Origin: Lonicera japonica
Lineage: Eukaryota > Streptophyta > Magnoliopsida > Dipsacales > Caprifoliaceae
Length of the DNA: 64,000 bases
Assembly (NCBI GenBank): GCA_021464415.1
Contig: CM038467.1
Coordinates: forward strand, 31,551,248 to 31,615,247
Reading direction: 5' to 3'
Part shown: piece after piece, positions 35,001-46,530 of the stretch
How positions within the stretch are numbered: the first letter of the stretch is position 1
Layout: each line of letters starts with the position of its first letter
The notes under the pieces: model-generated
The model's input: the letters and a program-made list of their open reading frames with translations, nothing else
The model's database searches: none
What the model was told of the DNA's origin: nothing
Position numbers and translations under genes: made by a program

Positions 35001-36275
35001 TTCCTCTGCAGACAAAGCGGGTATGTAGACACAAATTTATCCCTTAATTTTTTGGTAATTTGAATTCCTAGACTTGCATATAATCTTTTACTTTAGCCAT
35101 GGGTGGAATTGATGGTTAGTTAAAAACTTAACCTCAAGCCATTTTGAAAGCCATATCCATCAGTTAGTTGCACGCGTTATGCATATACAACCCTCTTATG
35201 TGATGGAGAGTAGTTCTTCTAGCTATATATTATATACTCCCTCCGTCTAAAACTAAGAGTCCCATCTTGACTGTTCTACTCTTATAAGAAAACACTAATT
35301 TCAACACAATCAACGGTCTATGTCCTTTGAGATGTGGTGCATTGATTATGTTCCGAAAAGGAAGTGATATCCTTAATATGAACATCCCGAAAAGGAAAGT
35401 GGGACTCTTGATTTGAGACATGGAGTAGGTAAATATCATGGCCTCACCTTAAGAGGTTGTGATATTCCAGCTAACCATTGCTTGTGTTGAGAGCAACTAA
35501 ACATTTCTCTTGTTTCTGTTCATCTGTATATAGATGAATAAAAAGGACCTCCTATATTTATATATTGTCGCCGTTGAGATTTCAGATTTACCTTACTCTG
35601 CCCTATTATTATTCTTCACATTGTCTGTAGCAATATAGTTCCTATATTTTTCCCCGTGCGCAGGGATATTAGAGTTTATAGGTGCTCTTGGGGATATTCA
35701 AGTTCTCAATTCGAGTTGTAAGAAACTGTCAATATACTTGCACTGATTCATTTCTCAACCACCTTAATTTTTGCAACCGTGGTTGTGTCGTAGAAGTGCC
35801 CGCCTAGCTGCACAGGATTGGTGGAGCTTTTGACTCCTTTCACTTCTCAAAAGGAAAAAAAAAAAAAAAATTCGTTTTGCTCAGTTGATTTGAGTTGTAA
35901 AAGTAGAAACATTTTAGTTGGGGTCTGTCTGGCTTGGTTGATTTCGAGGGTTTATCATACATTTTGAGAAGTTATTGCCCAGGAAATTGGAATTGCTTTA
36001 ATGGCCAGGCCTTAAAATTAGCTTTCCTCTACAATTTCTGTAAAATAGAAAATATTGATGAGTAGACGGGATGCTCTTCATAGTTAATGATTTGAATGCT
36101 ATTATGGCATATTTTTGTTGTGTGAAACGAAATACAGAAATTGAGAGAATTGGAATTCTTTTTTTTAACAGATGTACAGAGGATATGGAATGAAGTATTT
36201 TGCAACAAGGGAACTCCACCAGAGCATGCTGAGACTCTTACTAAGTTGAGGTCAAGGTACTGCCTCAAGCTATGA
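23091..36275 (+). CDS. RPAP3: RPAP3-like TPR co-chaperone, intact, 12 coding exons, 459 aa
   Basis: RNA polymerase II-associated protein 3 family. Known role: a TPR adaptor that links HSP90 to the R2TP complex for assembly of RNA polymerases and other large complexes, in cytosol and nucleus. Exons: 23091-23126, 25211-25309, 28041-28142, 28739-28912, 29017-29141, 30464-30585, 30697-30779, 31835-31993, 33440-33622, 34714-34808, 34923-35020, 36172-36275. All junctions are GT-AG and in phase; stop TGA. Residues 1-45 hold the conserved plant N-terminus (FLNNLQDWELSLKDKDKK). About 138-245 forms three TPR motifs (GNEYFKQKKFKEAIDCYSRS, SYANRAMAYLKI, YIKAYSRRSTARKELGK). About 340-440 is the RPAP3 C-terminal domain (FEVSWRGLSGD, VSRFDMIIMCLSSADK). 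The 459-residue length is close to plant relatives. Transcript support was not available, so alternative exons cannot be excluded. Confidence 0.93.
23701..24180. mobile_element. MITE in RPAP3 intron 1, TIR start GGCTCCGTTTGAT
   Basis: The left end GGCTCCGTTTGATAACGAAG is mirrored by the right end, which in reverse complement reads AGGCTCCATTTGATAACCAG. The 480-bp body is AT-rich. Its start resembles the element at 8988-9273 and its inner words (GAAGTTGAAAAA) resemble those of the family at 32035 and 57822. No clear target-site duplication. Confidence 0.75.
25745..26025. repeat. Repeat of the GAGGGGGCCAAAAA type in RPAP3 intron 2
   Basis: The block contains GTGGTGGATCCAGGATATTG, GAGGGGGCCAAAAA and AGAGGGGCCAAAAAAG near its left side, and GGGACAGCCCCCCC near its right side. 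This looks like a dispersed plant repeat. Ends are not defined and the superfamily is unknown. Confidence 0.4.
27688..27730 (+). repeat. GA microsatellite in RPAP3 intron 2
   Basis: A run of GA dinucleotides follows a short G run at about 27685-27715. Confidence 0.9.
28459..28660. mobile_element. Stowaway-like MITE in RPAP3 intron 3
   Basis: CTCCCTCCATCCCTAATTA at the left and, in reverse complement, CTCTCTCCTCACAATTAATA at the right, with TA just outside each end (28457-28458 and 28661-28662). TA duplication plus a CTCCCTCC terminus is the Stowaway (Tc1/mariner) pattern. Confidence 0.75.
29202..29349 (+). mobile_element. tRNA-derived SINE with 13-bp target-site duplication, RPAP3 intron 5
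   Basis: ATTACTAGATTAG occurs directly before (29189-29201) and directly after (29350-29362) the 148-bp element. Inside are a pol III A-box-like TGTCCCAGTGGTAGG (about 29214-29228) and a B-box-like GGTTCGACTC (about 29258-29267), about 35 bp apart. The element ends in an A-rich tail with T interruptions. This is a complete SINE structure. The perfect duplication suggests a fairly recent insertion. Confidence 0.92.
30891..31094. mobile_element. Stowaway-like MITE in RPAP3 intron 7
   Basis: It starts TTCCCTCGATCCCTAATTAA and ends TTAATTTGGGAGGGAAGGAG, with TA outside both ends (30889-30890 and 31095-31096). Inside, GAGTGCACTATTCC and TTTTTGGG are words shared with other copies in this window. 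Confidence 0.75.
32035..32317. mobile_element. MITE with TTA target-site duplication in RPAP3 intron 8
   Basis: The left end GGGTGCATTTGATAAAAAGT is mirrored by ATCAAACACTCCC at the right. TTA flanks both ends (32032-32034 and 32318-32320). Internal words TGAGTGATTTGGTGAGATG and AAGAATTTCATT recur in the element at 57822-58099, and TGAGTGATTTGGTGA at 51757-51980. The 3-bp TTA points to the PIF/Harbinger group. Confidence 0.8.
34421..34447 (+). repeat. Poly(G) tract in RPAP3 intron 9
   Basis: GGGGGTGG followed by about twenty uninterrupted G. Length in such runs is error-prone in assembly. Confidence 0.85.
35237..35425. mobile_element. Stowaway-like MITE in RPAP3 intron 11
   Basis: It starts CTCCCTCCGTCTAAAACTAA and ends, in reverse complement, CTCCATGTCTCAAATCAAGA. 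TA lies just outside both ends (35235-35236 and 35426-35427). 189 bp, no coding content. Confidence 0.85.
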
Positions 36276-39200
36276 AAAGGTTTGCTTCCGGTTAATGCTT
36301 ATGAACAGTCAACCTCTCCCATTTTACTTGCTTTGTAAATTAGATAGTGTTTTTTTAGTTTCGTATTGGAAATTTGATATAAACTTTGGGTGGCATATGT
36401 ATTACTCCACGCTTTTCCTCTTTAAAGCCAGTTTTCAAAAGTAAGTTCTATTGAACTTTTATCACATTTGGTATTAGTGAGGGGAACTATCACAGGGTGC
36501 CAAAATTTGGGCCTTTTGGTCAGAGGAACAAAAACAAGTCGACTTTAGGGGCAAGTTCTAGCCTTGTTTTGTTGAAATATATGTATATATATATTTTCTT
36601 CAAAAAAGAAATTTTTAAGGAAAAGGTTTGCTTATGGTGTTAGGCATTTTTTATCAGAAGAAAAAACAATCCTACTTTTCTTTTAGGGATGAAAGTGGCA
36701 TTCTGATTCATATTGAGGTAAAAGCTCAAAGTGGAACTCTTGTAAAAAAAATAAAATGCAGAAGACTTCATCGATATTCTTTACTGTTAAATAAAAGTAG
36801 GACTAAAAATCTGAAACCAATACATTTGATCCTAAAGGTTGTATTTGACGTGTAAGATGAGAGGATGGGACAACATAATATGTTTGGTGCTAGTTAGGAT
36901 TGAATAACGTAGTGGATTATTAATCATAAAAAGGCTTTTTATTCCACTGATAAAGAGATAAACAATTTTACGTAAGATGTGGGATTATTTTATTCTATCT
37001 AAATGAGATTAAATAATTTTATCTGTCGCGTCAAAGGCACTTAAAGAGAACCAATTGTGCTTGTAAAATAGAAAGGGCCACCGGTTTATCTATGTGACGA
37101 ATCAAATTGGCCAAAGGTGTGTATGCTCGCGAGCGCATGCTAAAGTTTCAATCAATTCATACCAATTTTCACGCCAGGAAATTAAGAACATAAATCTAGT
37201 AGTTCAAACAAAATGTCCAAATAAGAACATCTACGCCTAGACTCAAACTATTCATACCAAAGGGGTTATATCTATTGATAAGTTGTGAAGAGTTTAACCA
37301 TAAATAATCTCTTAACCAGCCCATCAAATAAGTGGAAGATTCATTAAATTGCAAAACGTTACCCTGTCATAATGTGATATGCTTCCAATGCTAATAAAAA
37401 GTAACCCATCCAATAGTATTTAACATCGAAAAAACTGCCAAATAAAATGCGTCCCAAGCCGAAATATTATAAGTACTGCCTCGACCCTATTTTATCCTAT
37501 CTAGATGAGGTTAAATAATTCTATATGTCGCGTCAAATGCAGTTAAAGAGAAATATTCTGGAGCTTCCATTTCCCTGTTGTTGTAATCAGACATAAAGAA
37601 CAAAAAAAATAAAAAAATCAGACATTGTGTCAAAACTCAAACTCTATGTGCAACTTTATATTGGGTAATATTTGGAACTAGAGTTTCGTACCACACGCAA
37701 TCCGGGTATTATTTGGATATAAAAAATTTAAAACAAATTTAGAAAAATAAGTAGTGTAACGATTGAAAGCTTTGGTACCCTCAATAACAGTTGGAGTTTA
37801 AATTCTGTTGCTGATGCTAAATTTTTGAATTAAAAGTTTGCAAGGTCAAAATTAAATTAGAAAATCAAAAATTTGACATGACTTTAAAAACTCGAAATGG
37901 ATTCCCATTTTGTATAATAATTGATGGTATATCCTTCATATTTCAATTACCTAAAAAAATAATGAGTTGGATGGATTTCTTTCATAATTAAATGCAAAGG
38001 GAAGAAACCAGCTTTTTCTCGGTAACATGTGGAATGTTTCTTTCATAATTTGTTTTAGCAAATGACATTTTTTAATGTTTGTCCATTATAAGTACACATC
38101 CTTTTTATGTATGATTAATTATATCCTTACTAATTTTTTTGATTTCTTACTCTTATAGTTGGTTACTAGGTTTTACCAATTGTCCCTATGGCGGATTGTC
38201 AATGAACCAAATACACACACTGTTAAAAAAAATATGAATAAAGGGCATTTTTATTAAAGTAAAAAGAGAGTTCTTATTTTAAAATTTTTGAAATGAAAAA
38301 AATAAAGCGTGAAATCTAAAGATATAATAGTAAAATAAACCCTTTCAAACCATTGCCTCATCATAAATGGATTTTTTTTTTTGTTAGTTGAAATCAATCC
38401 CTACATGGTACATTTTATTTTTTATTTTTTAATCATATTAACGTGTACCTTAAGGAACTTGCTAAACACTAATATATGAAAATAATAAAGTTCTAATATG
38501 TATTAAATTAGATACATATTCTTATTCAATATATTATTCTTTATACTTATAGTATACTTGTCATATGCTCTGATAATACATGTTAATTTTTTTTCTTTTT
38601 TTTTTATGGGATAGGGAGAATTCATTACAAATAAAGTAACGTTTTATGTAAACAACGTTCTCCGACTATTATTGCTACAACAAAATGTATCAATAATTTA
38701 ATTTATGAATATCTAACTCTGCATTTTATCATAAATACAAAAAACATACAACCAAATTAGAAGGCCGATGGTTCCTGCATGGTGTTCAATTTTAATTGAT
38801 GATGGATTTTAGAGGAAAAAAGAAATAAATTATAGCGCTCCGTGTAAAATATAACATATTTAATTACTTGATTCAAAGCCCGGATGTTTGTGGGTTGTGG
38901 TTTATCAATTGTGGCTTGGGGTCGTTGTCACATTTCTCCGTCAAAGGAAGCACATTTATTGTTTTCTTAACTTGACTTTTATCATTAATGGTTGGAAATT
39001 TATGATACTTTGGAGGTGACCCAAATTGATGTCGATCACTGTTTCATTATTTCCAGCTGTATGACCGGACCCACGTTTGTTTACACAAAGCGGGACCCAC
39101 AAACCCAAAAAATATGACATGTGCTGGATGTGCAACATTATTGGCTATCAAAAAAACCCTCCATGTGTACCTAAAAAAATAAATTATCCATGTGATGTTA

Positions 39201-39748
39201 CTAAACAATAATGAACAAAATAACACAGGGGTGGCTAAGTTCTTCGTTTGCTATTGAATTTTTGTGAGAATTAATATATTTAGCGGGATTTTTTGTATTC
39301 GATTTTTAGTAAGTGCAAATTTCTTTGTGATTAACAGAAGGTTCAATTATACGAGAAGAAATTAGTCTCATTTCTAATTTTGTGTAGAAATACTTTGTAA
39401 GATACCAAAAAAAAAAAAGAAGGAAAAAAGTAAGAATAATAAATACATGTGTGATTTATATATAATATAAACTTGTGCTCACTTTTCAAGAACCATGAAC
39501 CATTTCAATAAAGATTCAATGTGGGGTTCCAAATTAATTAAAGGGGGAGTTGAGCCACGGCCAATTTGTCATCCAACTAATTCCATCCTTATAATTCCAA
39601 GGTTTGGTTGTTGGGGCTCTTGTATTATTTAGATACTCATAATTGGATTGGATACTTGTGTGAAATTGTACAATATATAAGTACATATAAACAGATGGTT
39701 TTTGAAGCGAACTAGTCCAATTGTAGACTAATTTTAATAATAAAGTGA
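36276..39748. other. RPAP3 3' flank and gene-poor AT-rich DNA
   Basis: The 3' UTR of the RPAP3-like gene must start here; its poly(A) site is not evident. Farther on no gene was seen. A segment near 36985-37045 (GATTAAATAATTTTATCTGT, then GTCGCGTCAAAGG) recurs at about 37495-37555 (GTTAAATAATTCTATATGTC, then GCGTCAAATGC), a diverged direct repeat 500 bp apart. Confidence 0.6.
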
Positions 39749-40075
39749 TTTAGACTTTGCATGCTATTTATTTTTGCATATTAGATATTGGGTGCTAAAG
39801 TTTTGTATAATAAGTGTTTGAGTGCCATTTTGGACAGAATTCGTTAGTCAATATGGTCAACCGTTAGCTCCGTTAATTTTTTTATCCATTTTACTCCTAG
39901 AAAAAGACAAAACATATTACTTTACTTAGGGGTAAAATGGTCAAAAATTAACAGAGCTAACGGGTGACTACATTGACTAACGGATTCTGTTCAAATTAGC
40001 ACCCAAACATCTATTATGCAAAATTTTAGTACCCAACATCTAATATGTAAGAACAAACGATACTCAAAGTTTAAA
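39749..40075. mobile_element. Fold-back element, arms of about 140 bp
   Basis: The left arm (39749 to about 39900) and the reverse complement of the right arm (about 39925-40075) run in parallel. Shared words are CATATTAGAT, TTGGGT, CCGTTAGTCAAT, CCGTTAGCTC and CATTTTAC. The unpaired centre is about 30 bp. The ends (TTTAGACTTTG and TTTAAACTTTG) are less clear, and no target-site duplication is certain. Non-coding. Confidence 0.8.
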
Positions 40076-41072
40076 TTACCCTTGATAATATAATTTCTAA
40101 TAAATAGCGGTTGGCACCTTATGTGAAAGAGATTAATCGAGTTGTGCGAAAACTAGCCTAGACACATTTGACATAAATCAAAAAATATATATATATTATT
40201 TTTACCCGGTGTTTGATTGTATAAATTTTATAGGCAATTCAAAATACACAAATTTCATGAGCCAAGTAATTGATGCACAATTCTAAGCAAATGATTCCTG
40301 CCATTCGAGCATTTTCCATGTAATTGGAATCCTAAGTTTGGTGGATAACCATAAAAGGGCAAAAAGCTAGTTCATTCTAAGTGAAAAGAGAACGAAAAAT
40401 ATGTCACTATTACGTAGCAAATATATATATTTTTCACAAAGAATTGTTTTTTTTTAACAATCCACTAAATTATTATATGTAGATCAAACTCGGGATTTTT
40501 TATTACGTGAATAAAGAGTACGTTAATGAATTACCAAATTGTTGATAAAAATAAATGAAATTAAACACCGTAAATGCAAATTTAATGGAATTAATTTGCC
40601 TAAAAACTATATACCTATAGTTAATATTTTCAACAATAATTTCATACTTCCTATCAAACACATAATTAACTTAAAGAAGAATATATTTTTTTTATTTTGT
40701 TTTTTATTTATTAAGGAAGACTATATTTGCCATGGAAAGTACATGCATTTTATTCTAAAAGTCAGAAGGATAATGTTAAATGATTATGATAAATATAACA
40801 AAGTATATAATTCCGCGAATGATGGGGCAATTTTTTTCGGTTTCTTTAATATCAAATTAATTGGTCACTAATACCGAGGTCAAATTAATAATACTAATTG
40901 GATGCTCACACTTAACTTGGCATGCACGCTGATATTTGTTTTTTAACAAAAAAATTGACAATCAAATACTAATAATAATTAGACTAAAAAAAAAATATAC
41001 AAAAACATTAAATGTGTGACTCCACTAACTTATTTGAATGATGTTACATCAATTTACAAAAAAAAATCTACA
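40076..41072. other. AT-rich spacer, no gene accepted
   Basis: The one open frame (40539-40871) is lysine, asparagine and isoleucine rich, as expected of random AT-rich DNA, and has no recognisable domain. Confidence 0.55.
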
Positions 41073-41081
41073 AAAATTAAA

Positions 41082-42385
41082 GGGAAAAAAACAAAAAAAA
41101 AACCCTGAAGTTTGGGGGTATTTGCAATCTTAACCCCGAAATTTGAAACTTTGCAATCGTGCCTCTAAAGTAATTTTTCACTGCAATTTGGATCCTCCGT
41201 CCAAATCCTCTGTTAAAGTTAATGTTTTGCTGACGTGGCAACCAATTTTAATTTTTTTTTTTTTTAAATATATTTTTTTTCTGAAACTTCTCATTTTCTA
41301 TTAAAATGTTCTATTAAAATGAGAAAATATGTAGGCAATGAAAACACATCAAAAGCCAAAAAAAAAAGTACCTAAAATTTTTTTGCTTCACAAAAATGCT
41401 TCAAAAAAAAAAAAAATACTACTAATTTTCTAACTAAAAAGGATTTACTAAATCTACATGCTTCTAACTAACACAATCACTAAAAAAATTAAGTGTTATT
41501 AAAGAGGGTTCAAATTCGTGGCTTCCTTGCATGTGTTTATTTATTGTGTTATTTAAGAATTGTTTTGTTAGGTTTTGAAATTCAAATTGCAAAAAATATC
41601 TATATTACTCATATTAATATATATTGGATTTTTGTAGTGTGCTTATAATCGATTTTTCGCAATTTTTTTTTCGCTCCCACGTCGATATTAAGAGTTATTT
41701 TTTAAAAACAAAATAAAAAATGAATGCAATTATTGTAGAAATGAATGTTCTCACCATTAAATGTATTATTATGTTTATTTTAAATTTTTTTAATAATTTT
41801 TAACTCTTAATGTCGACGTGGGAGCAAAAAAAAAAAACTGCGACAAAATCGATTATAAGCACACCACAAAAATCTAATATTTTTATATGTAATATAGATA
41901 TTTTTTACAATTTGAATTTCAAAACCTAATAAAACAATTCTTAAATAACACAATAAATAAACACATGCAAGGAAGCCACGAATTTGAACTCTCTTTAAAT
42001 AACACTTAATTTTTTTAAAGTGATTGTGTTAGTTAGAAGCATGTAGATTTAGTAAAAAAACAAATTATTTTGCCTTTTTAGTTAGAAAATTAGTAGTATT
42101 TTTTTGTGTCATTTTTGTGAAGCTTTATTTTTTTTTGGCTTTTTGATATGTTTTCATTACCTACATATTTTCTCATTTTAATAGAAAATGAGAAGTTTCA
42201 GAAAAAAAAAAAATTTAAAAATTGGTTGCCACGTCAGCAAAACGTTAACTTTAACAAAGGAGTTGGACGGAGGGTCCAAATTGCAGTGAAAATTTACTTT
42301 GGAGGCACGATTGCAAAATTTCAAATTTCTGGGTCAAGATTGCAAATACCCCCAAACTTCAGGGGTTTTTTTTTGTTTTTTTCCC
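41082..42385. mobile_element. Mutator-like element with about 600-bp terminal inverted repeats and 9-bp TSD
   Basis: The perfect 9-bp duplication AAAATTAAA lies directly outside both ends (41073-41081 and 42386-42394). Ends are GGGAAAAAAACAAAA and its complement, followed inward by CCTGAAGTTTGGGGGTATTT on the left arm and the mirror image on the right. The arms run to about 41695 and from about 41800, leaving a loop near 100 bp, so the 1304-bp element is almost one palindrome. Inner landmarks on both arms are GTTGCCACGTCAGCAAAAC (one base changed on the left), GCATGCAAGGAAGCCACGAA-type words and TCGATTATAAGCACAC. A 9-bp duplication and long TIRs are typical of MULEs. No transposase is present. 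Confidence 0.93.
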
Positions 42386-42394
42386 AAAATTAAA

Positions 42395-44214
42395 TAAACC
42401 TAGGTGATTTTCTTAATTCAAAGATAGAGGAATTACAAAGTATAATTTCTTTGCCAAACTTACTTATTTTTTTATTTTTTTTACAAATTTTAGTCTCAGA
42501 TCGATTTAAGAGTTTTCTTTAATTTTGTCTTTTTAATAGAATGCTACTTTTAACGTAATTAATGAAATTTATTAACCTTTGAGTAAAATCCATAAAAAAT
42601 ATAGATAGCTATATGCATGACAGTTTTATATAGATAAACTTATATTTATTCACTTAATAAAAAATGTGGGTATCTAATTTAAAATATATATATATATATA
42701 TATATTATTGCGTTTTGCTAACTTAAGTATTTCTCAGGTGGTTGGCCTGCATTTGTTCTGTTGTATCTGTTTTTGCACTCATTTGACAAAGTGATAATTT
42801 AAAATGTAGTAATGAAATTTTAAAATTTTAAGAACCGGGATAAAAGTTCCAAATATTGATATAATTTAGATAACCCAATATTTAGTAGACTGTAGACCAA
42901 GTATTGGTATCTCGTGTATTCATAAAAAAATGGTATCTTTATAATATATAATTAAAAATATAATTTATTTTTTTATTATAAAGTTTTAGGATATTGAAAT
43001 AATACTATTAATTTTGAGACAAAAAAATGTTTGTGCACAAAATGCATGTCATGAGTTTTCACTTCACAATATTTTATATAGAAAATCAGATTCGATTTAA
43101 ACAAAATAGCCAACTAGGTATTTTATATTGGAAATTAAGATTCAATTTCAACAAACCAACCTACTAGGAGTATTATATGAAAAAATTACATTCAATGTCA
43201 ACATCATGTAATCCTAGAGGTCTTCTGCAATCTATAAGAAACAATTAATCGGAATTCTAGGATGAGTAGTGCCACAACTTACATAATGCATATCGAAAAG
43301 AATATACTGTAAAAATACTCGATATTTTTTTTTCTTAATGTCACTAGAAATGTAAAAGTATTATTCGCTCAATTTATGATTCGTAGAAAAGTTTGTAATT
43401 CGATTTTGCATAGAATTGAAGAGTTCAACTTAATCAAATTCTTTCTCTCGCTCGTTATAGGATATAAATGAATTTTTTTAAAACTCAACACAAATTATAA
43501 TATTTTAAAATCTTAGTATTTTATCTCCCCCTGGCTAAAATTATGAATTTTGATCATAATTTGTTTTAGTCTTTCATGGTATGTTCAATAATATTCGTCA
43601 TTCTTATTATACAGATACATTATCAAGGTTCAAAGGATGAGATCATGTGAAATTAACTCTTTTTTATCAATTTTAATATGATCTGAACGTGTGTAGTAAA
43701 TATAGTTATAGTTTAGAGAGTTATTGACACTTAAAACTCCTTAAGTTTGACCACATATTCACTTTGGTTAATGAAATTTTATTTTTACCAAATTTTATAA
43801 AGTTTGATCTCGTTATTATTTTAGTCCATCTTTTTTTTTTCTTGAATGAAAATTACAAGTCTAGCTTATATAGCCTAAAGGCAAGGGGTAAAATGAACAA
43901 AACATGATTCAACAATTATTTATGCATAAGTTGTACCAATTTAGGGCTTTATTGTTGATTGAAACAAAAGAAGGGGGTAGGTTGAATGATTTTGCCTTAA
44001 TTTCAGAGCTCTTTTTCTAAAAAAATCACTTTCTTGTTCCCTCACTTAGTCACTTCCCTAACTCATTTTGCAAGATTTTTTTTGCTTAAGACAAAGTGAC
44101 AGTTGAATCATGCTTTGCCCATTTTACTTTTTACTTGTGGCCCACATAAGTTATACGTGCTATTTTTAGTCAAAGAAATAGATAACATGTGGAATTTTTG
44201 TTAAAGGCAAATAT
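42395..44214. other. AT-rich gene-poor stretch
   Basis: No convincing gene or repeat boundary. There is an AT dinucleotide run at about 42686-42706. Two loosely similar phrases near 43090 and 43125 (TATTTTATATTGGAAATTAA and relatives) suggest old duplication. Confidence 0.5.
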
Positions 44215-44945
44215 ATATTTGACCATTAAATTGTTATAATAATAACAAAATAATCGCTCACTTTTAATTCGTTATATTTAACTCCTTAAATTTTAAAAAT
44301 GGTTATAAAATAATCAGTCCATCCAAATTGACCGTTAAATATTAATAGAATCAAGGTTATTTTAGTCAAAACATCCAAAATCTACTATTCATCTTCTTCC
44401 GTCACCTCTAGCCAATACCACCACGCAGTGACTTGCCGGTGCCTCCCACATCACAAGTACCTGTTAAACATAAAAGCTTATAATTGTACAAAAATTAAGA
44501 TAAAATTAAGAAGCTAAAATTGTAATGTAAAATTAGATACCCATGCAATAGAGAGCTTGACAAAAAGAACAATATGGCGAGGCCTTAAAGTGATAAGTGA
44601 TGCAAACAGAGGAAGAGGAACATGTTCTTCTTCTTCCCTAAACTCTGTAAGAGTCATATTGCTTGTTCCAAAATGGGTGTAGCACTGGCCGGAGAGGAGG
44701 GAAGAAGATGAATAGTAAATAGGCCGGTATCTAATGTCATAGCACTAGCTGGAGGGGAAGGAAGAAGATGAATAGTAAAATTTGGGTGTTTTGACCAAAA
44801 TAAACCTGATTATGTCAATGTTAATGTCAATTTGGACGGAGTGACCATTTCTAACCATTTTGAAAGTTTAATGGACCAAATAAAACGAATTAAAGGTGAG
44901 TGACTATTTTGTAATTATTACAATAGTTTGATGGCCAAATGTGAT
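44215..44945. mobile_element. Long-TIR element (about 190-bp TIRs) with an internal duplication
   Basis: The left arm from TATATTTGACCATTAAA and the reverse complement of the right arm from CACATTTGGCCATCAAAC run together for about 190 bp, sharing TTTTAATTCGTT, TCCAAATTGAC and ACTATTCATCTTCTTCC. The centre holds a diverged direct repeat: GCACTGGCCGGAGAGGAGGG (44683 on) and GCACTAGCTGGAGGGGAAGG (44741 on), each followed by AAGAAGATGAATAGTAAA. No transposase frame. Target-site duplication not readable. Confidence 0.8.
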
Positions 44946-45113
44946 ATTCAGGATCTAGCTCGGCAATTTGAAGTGGTATGGATTAGTTTTTGCTACATAG
45001 AAGCTAATAAAATGGCGGACGGATTAGCTTCTTTAGGGAAGAATAGTTGTTTTTTGTATCAATATATATTACGACAATATTCCCTCTGCTCTTTTGAATG
45101 TGGCGAGAGATGA
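44941..45113 (+). pseudogene. C-terminal end of a plant RNase H-like (RVT_3) domain
   Basis: The frame reads DIQDLARQFEVVWISFCYIE followed by ANKMADGLASLGK. The run of an REAN- or IEAN-type motif followed by AD.LA is the signature end of the RNase H-like domain of plant LINE-related proteins, in which that aspartate belongs to the active site. Only the last third is present. Its left side runs straight into the TIR element at 44215-44945, which may have inserted there. Confidence 0.65.
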
Positions 45114-45467
45114 TTTGTATGGTAGAATATTAAGCGGCATAAGAGGAATGTGTAATAATTCTACTTATCTTTTATAATATATCTTCTTTCTGTTAAAAAT
45201 AAAAATACTTCATGTAAAAGTACCGTCAAACTTCAAGGTGTAAAAATGTAAATAACTCAATAGCAAAAACTTTCTTTTCCCTGGTAAAAAAGTTAGGGTT
45301 TGGGAGTGTTCGAGGTTCCGCCTGAAAAAAGTAAAAGGCTGATTACTCCACTTTGCTTTCAAAAATAAATTGACGTGACCTTGCGTACAAGATAGATTTT
45401 GAATTGTACTTTAGAGTTTTGAAAAAAATAAAATGTATCATGTTAAAAAAATATAAAATTAAAGTAA

Positions 45468-45836
45468 TATTTGGTTGATATTTTAATTTGAGTTTTTAAA
45501 TTGAGTTTTTAAAATTTGAAATTCGGTAAAATTTGAAAATATGATGAAAAGTGAACTTAGTTTTTGTTTGAGTTTTTTTCAACCAACTAAAAATTCTCAT
45601 AATTTTTTTTTAAAAAAATAGTCACAATGAATTTTATTTGATAGATTTTGATGAGTATGTTTCAAATATTTATTTTTTATCTAATTTTAATTTTTAGATT
45701 TAAAGTTATGGTACTTTAATTTTTTTTAGAGAGAGAAAGTAAAGTAAAATAAATTTTGGAAAGTGTAAAAGTAAAGTTGATTTTAAGTTAAGTTTTTAAA
45801 ATTTAGGAAAAGAAAAACAACCCACCAAACATACCC
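45468..45836. mobile_element. Tourist-like MITE, copy 2 (reverse orientation to that at 13181)
   Basis: TAA flanks both ends (45465-45467 and 45837-45839). It starts TATTTGGTTGATATTTTAAT and ends CAACCCACCAAACATACCC. Its reverse complement follows the 13181-13526 element through its length, for example AGTTGGTTGAAAAAAA and TCACTTTTCA. One terminal GG seems lost. Confidence 0.85.
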
Positions 45837-46127
45837 TAAGTGTTTTATTCACACTAAAAAAAAGGTTTTGATTTATTATTTTAAATATTTTGGACATTTT
45901 AATAAAATTGAGGATTAATTAATTACCGAAATTCGAATCATACTCATGTGAAAAGTGAATAGTTATATTATTTGAGACAAAACACATTAATACATATAAA
46001 ATGGTCAACACTATAACTGAAGTTGTTGGCAAAATAAGAATATGCATTTATTACTCTATTATCAATTTCACATATTAAATAATAACAAAACTAGGGTTTG
46101 AGAGAGTTATTAAACCATAGTAAATTT

Positions 46128-46530
46128 TTATGACCCTTTTAGTTGTTTCTTAAATCGTGAATTAGGTAATTTATAAATTAATTAAGTAATTTACAAATAG
46201 GATAATATTATTCTCTAAGTAAAATAATCCTTACCTCGATAAAAAAGAATTTACTATAAGCAATATAATTAACATTAGGCATCATGGGTTCTTTTGTCAA
46301 TTGAATAAAAGTTGTTCTAGTAAAAAAATTTGCTCTAGCAACAGTGTTACCATACAGATAATACTTTTATGTTTGGTTGTCAAAGTTTAACAATTGTAAC
46401 ATTGATAATTCTAGTTAATTCATACAAATTTAAATTAAGTCGTTTCAAATAAAACTTTAAATTACCTAATTTTAAAAGTAGAGAATTTACTCCACTCTAA
46501 ATTTTAAAGAAATTTAATATCATACATAAC
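46128..46530. repeat. MITE-like repeat, copy 2 of the family at 3984-4230
   Basis: Shared ordered words are CGTGAATTAGGTAATTTA, TTTGGTTGTC, AGTTAATTCATAC, AAATTAAGTCGTTTCAAAT and TTACCTAATTTTA. It is longer than the copy at 3984 and may be two nested pieces. Ends unclear. Confidence 0.5.

Noticed and set aside
35655..35745. Extra RPAP3 exon after a GTGCGCAG acceptor
   Set aside because: It would break the phase and place a stop soon after. Joining 35020 directly to 36172 gives the conserved C-terminal domain in frame.
40539..40871. 110-residue open frame
   Set aside because: Lysine, asparagine and isoleucine rich, without a recognisable domain, in very AT-rich DNA.
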